This document shows, piece after piece, positions 63,652 through 64,000 of a DNA stretch of 64,000 nt. The translations under genes were made by a program, and so were the position numbers. The notes under the pieces were generated by a model that was not told the DNA's origin, ran no database searches, and saw only the letters and a list, made by a program, of their open reading frames with translations. This DNA is from Colwellia sp. MB3u-41 (lineage in GTDB: Bacteria; Pseudomonadota; Gammaproteobacteria; Enterobacterales; Alteromonadaceae), in assembly GCF_014076845.1 (NCBI RefSeq), contig NZ_JACGUT010000079.1, positions 124,001-188,000 on the forward strand, in the 5' to 3' direction. How positions within the stretch are numbered: position 1 is the first letter of the stretch; each line of letters starts with the position of its first letter.

Positions 63652-64000
63652 GTGAGCAATATTGGTTTAGGTTGCTCAAACTTTAGCATCGCCGTTTATA
63701 TTGGCAATAAACCGAGTATGCTTGAATATGAGCAATTATCTTGTCTATCGCCGCTAACCTTGGGCGAAATAGAGATGGTTAATCAAGCTTGCGGCAATGG
63801 TTGGCGGAAAGTTTTCAATGTTTATGCGAAGTTGCTTTACGCACTCGATAAAGAAAAATTCGCTTACTCAACGCTTGCGCCAACTTGGCAAAAATATCGA
63901 GAGCGATTTTTGCTGCAGCAAGGCTCTCAAACGGCTTTATTATTTTCTCCGCCTCAGTTATCAACCACTAAGCAAACTCTGCATATTATTTGTGGAAAAA
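63652..64000 (+). CDS. Uncharacterised protein, cut by the window end
   Basis: An open frame from a GTG at 63652 runs to the window edge (116 codons visible). The start reads SNIGLGCSNFSIAVYIGN. The strongest stretch is GNGWRKVFNVYAKLLYAL, followed by QGSQTALLFSPPQLS. These remind me of a conserved short protein (DUF6942) of Alteromonadales and Vibrio, from memory only. The role is unknown. The GTG start lacks a clear ribosome-binding site, so an ATG at 63719 is also possible. Confidence 0.65.
   Translation, partial: MSNIGLGCSNFSIAVYIGNKPSMLEYEQLSCLSPLTLGEIEMVNQACGNGWRKVFNVYAKLLYALDKEKFAYSTLAPTWQKYRERFLLQQGSQTALLFSPPQLSTTKQTLHIICGK

Noticed and set aside
1-64000. CRISPR arrays, tRNA, rRNA genes and insertion sequences.
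   Set aside because: No regular spacer-repeat pattern, cloverleaf or transposase was found by reading both strands. Small RNAs cannot be excluded.

Overview
The window looks like chromosomal DNA of a marine gammaproteobacterium of the order Alteromonadales, most like Colwelliaceae (Colwellia/Thalassotalea). The base composition is AT-rich, and ArcA, HptA, GltBD, YicC, NfuA, LexA and an aa3-type cytochrome oxidase with a cytochrome c-extended subunit II all read as proteins of that group. The assignment rests on reading the proteins, not on a database search.

Layout. 1-10.2 kb: a sensor kinase cut by the window edge, the response regulator arcA, a convergent stand-alone HPt protein (HptA-like), folE2, and the glutamate synthase operon gltBD behind a long leader. 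10.3-12.1 kb: a periplasmic binding protein and yicC. 12.09-27.29 kb: a mobile island of about 15.2 kb inserted in the last codons of yicC. Both ends carry a 21-bp repeat that encodes the same YicC C-terminus plus stop. The left half is replication and packaging hardware of a phage-satellite type (P4-like integrase, unknown protein, AlpA regulator, TOPRIM primase-like protein, DUF3987 protein, small unknown protein, terminase small subunit, with no capsid, portal or large terminase). The right half is cargo: a PEP-CTERM protein, an unknown protein, a complete type I restriction-modification system (hsdR, hsdM, hsdS) and a three-gene toxin-antitoxin-chaperone module (MqsR-like toxin, MqsA-like antitoxin with a C-terminal extension, SecB-like chaperone).

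27.3-42.9 kb: ordinary chromosome. It holds yceH, a HAD phosphatase, a thioredoxin / gluconate-dehydrogenase-subunit-3 / GMC oxidoreductase operon, rph-pyrE, a SprA-type metalloprotease-like protein with a small rod-protein-like partner, bioH and comF (divergent), an M14 carboxypeptidase, nfuA, a MATE exporter and a polysaccharide deacetylase. 42.9-51.9 kb: the aa3 oxidase locus, with structural genes coxB-coxA-ctaG-coxC and assembly genes SURF1, a small SCO-like protein, ctaA, ctaB and sco, all on the minus strand. 52.5-54.0 kb: lexA with two SOS boxes and an alpha/beta hydrolase. 54.4-63.6 kb: a minus-strand operon of an NfeD/YqiJ-type membrane protein, a YqiK-type flotillin and a 1740-residue coiled-coil AAA+ ATPase, divergent from a zinc-ribbon protein and a membrane protein. 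The right edge cuts an uncharacterised gene.

The most notable content is the satellite-like island in yicC, which combines a lone terminase small subunit with two defence-type cargo modules, and the flotillin/AAA+ locus of unknown job. No tRNA, rRNA, CRISPR array or insertion sequence was recognised.
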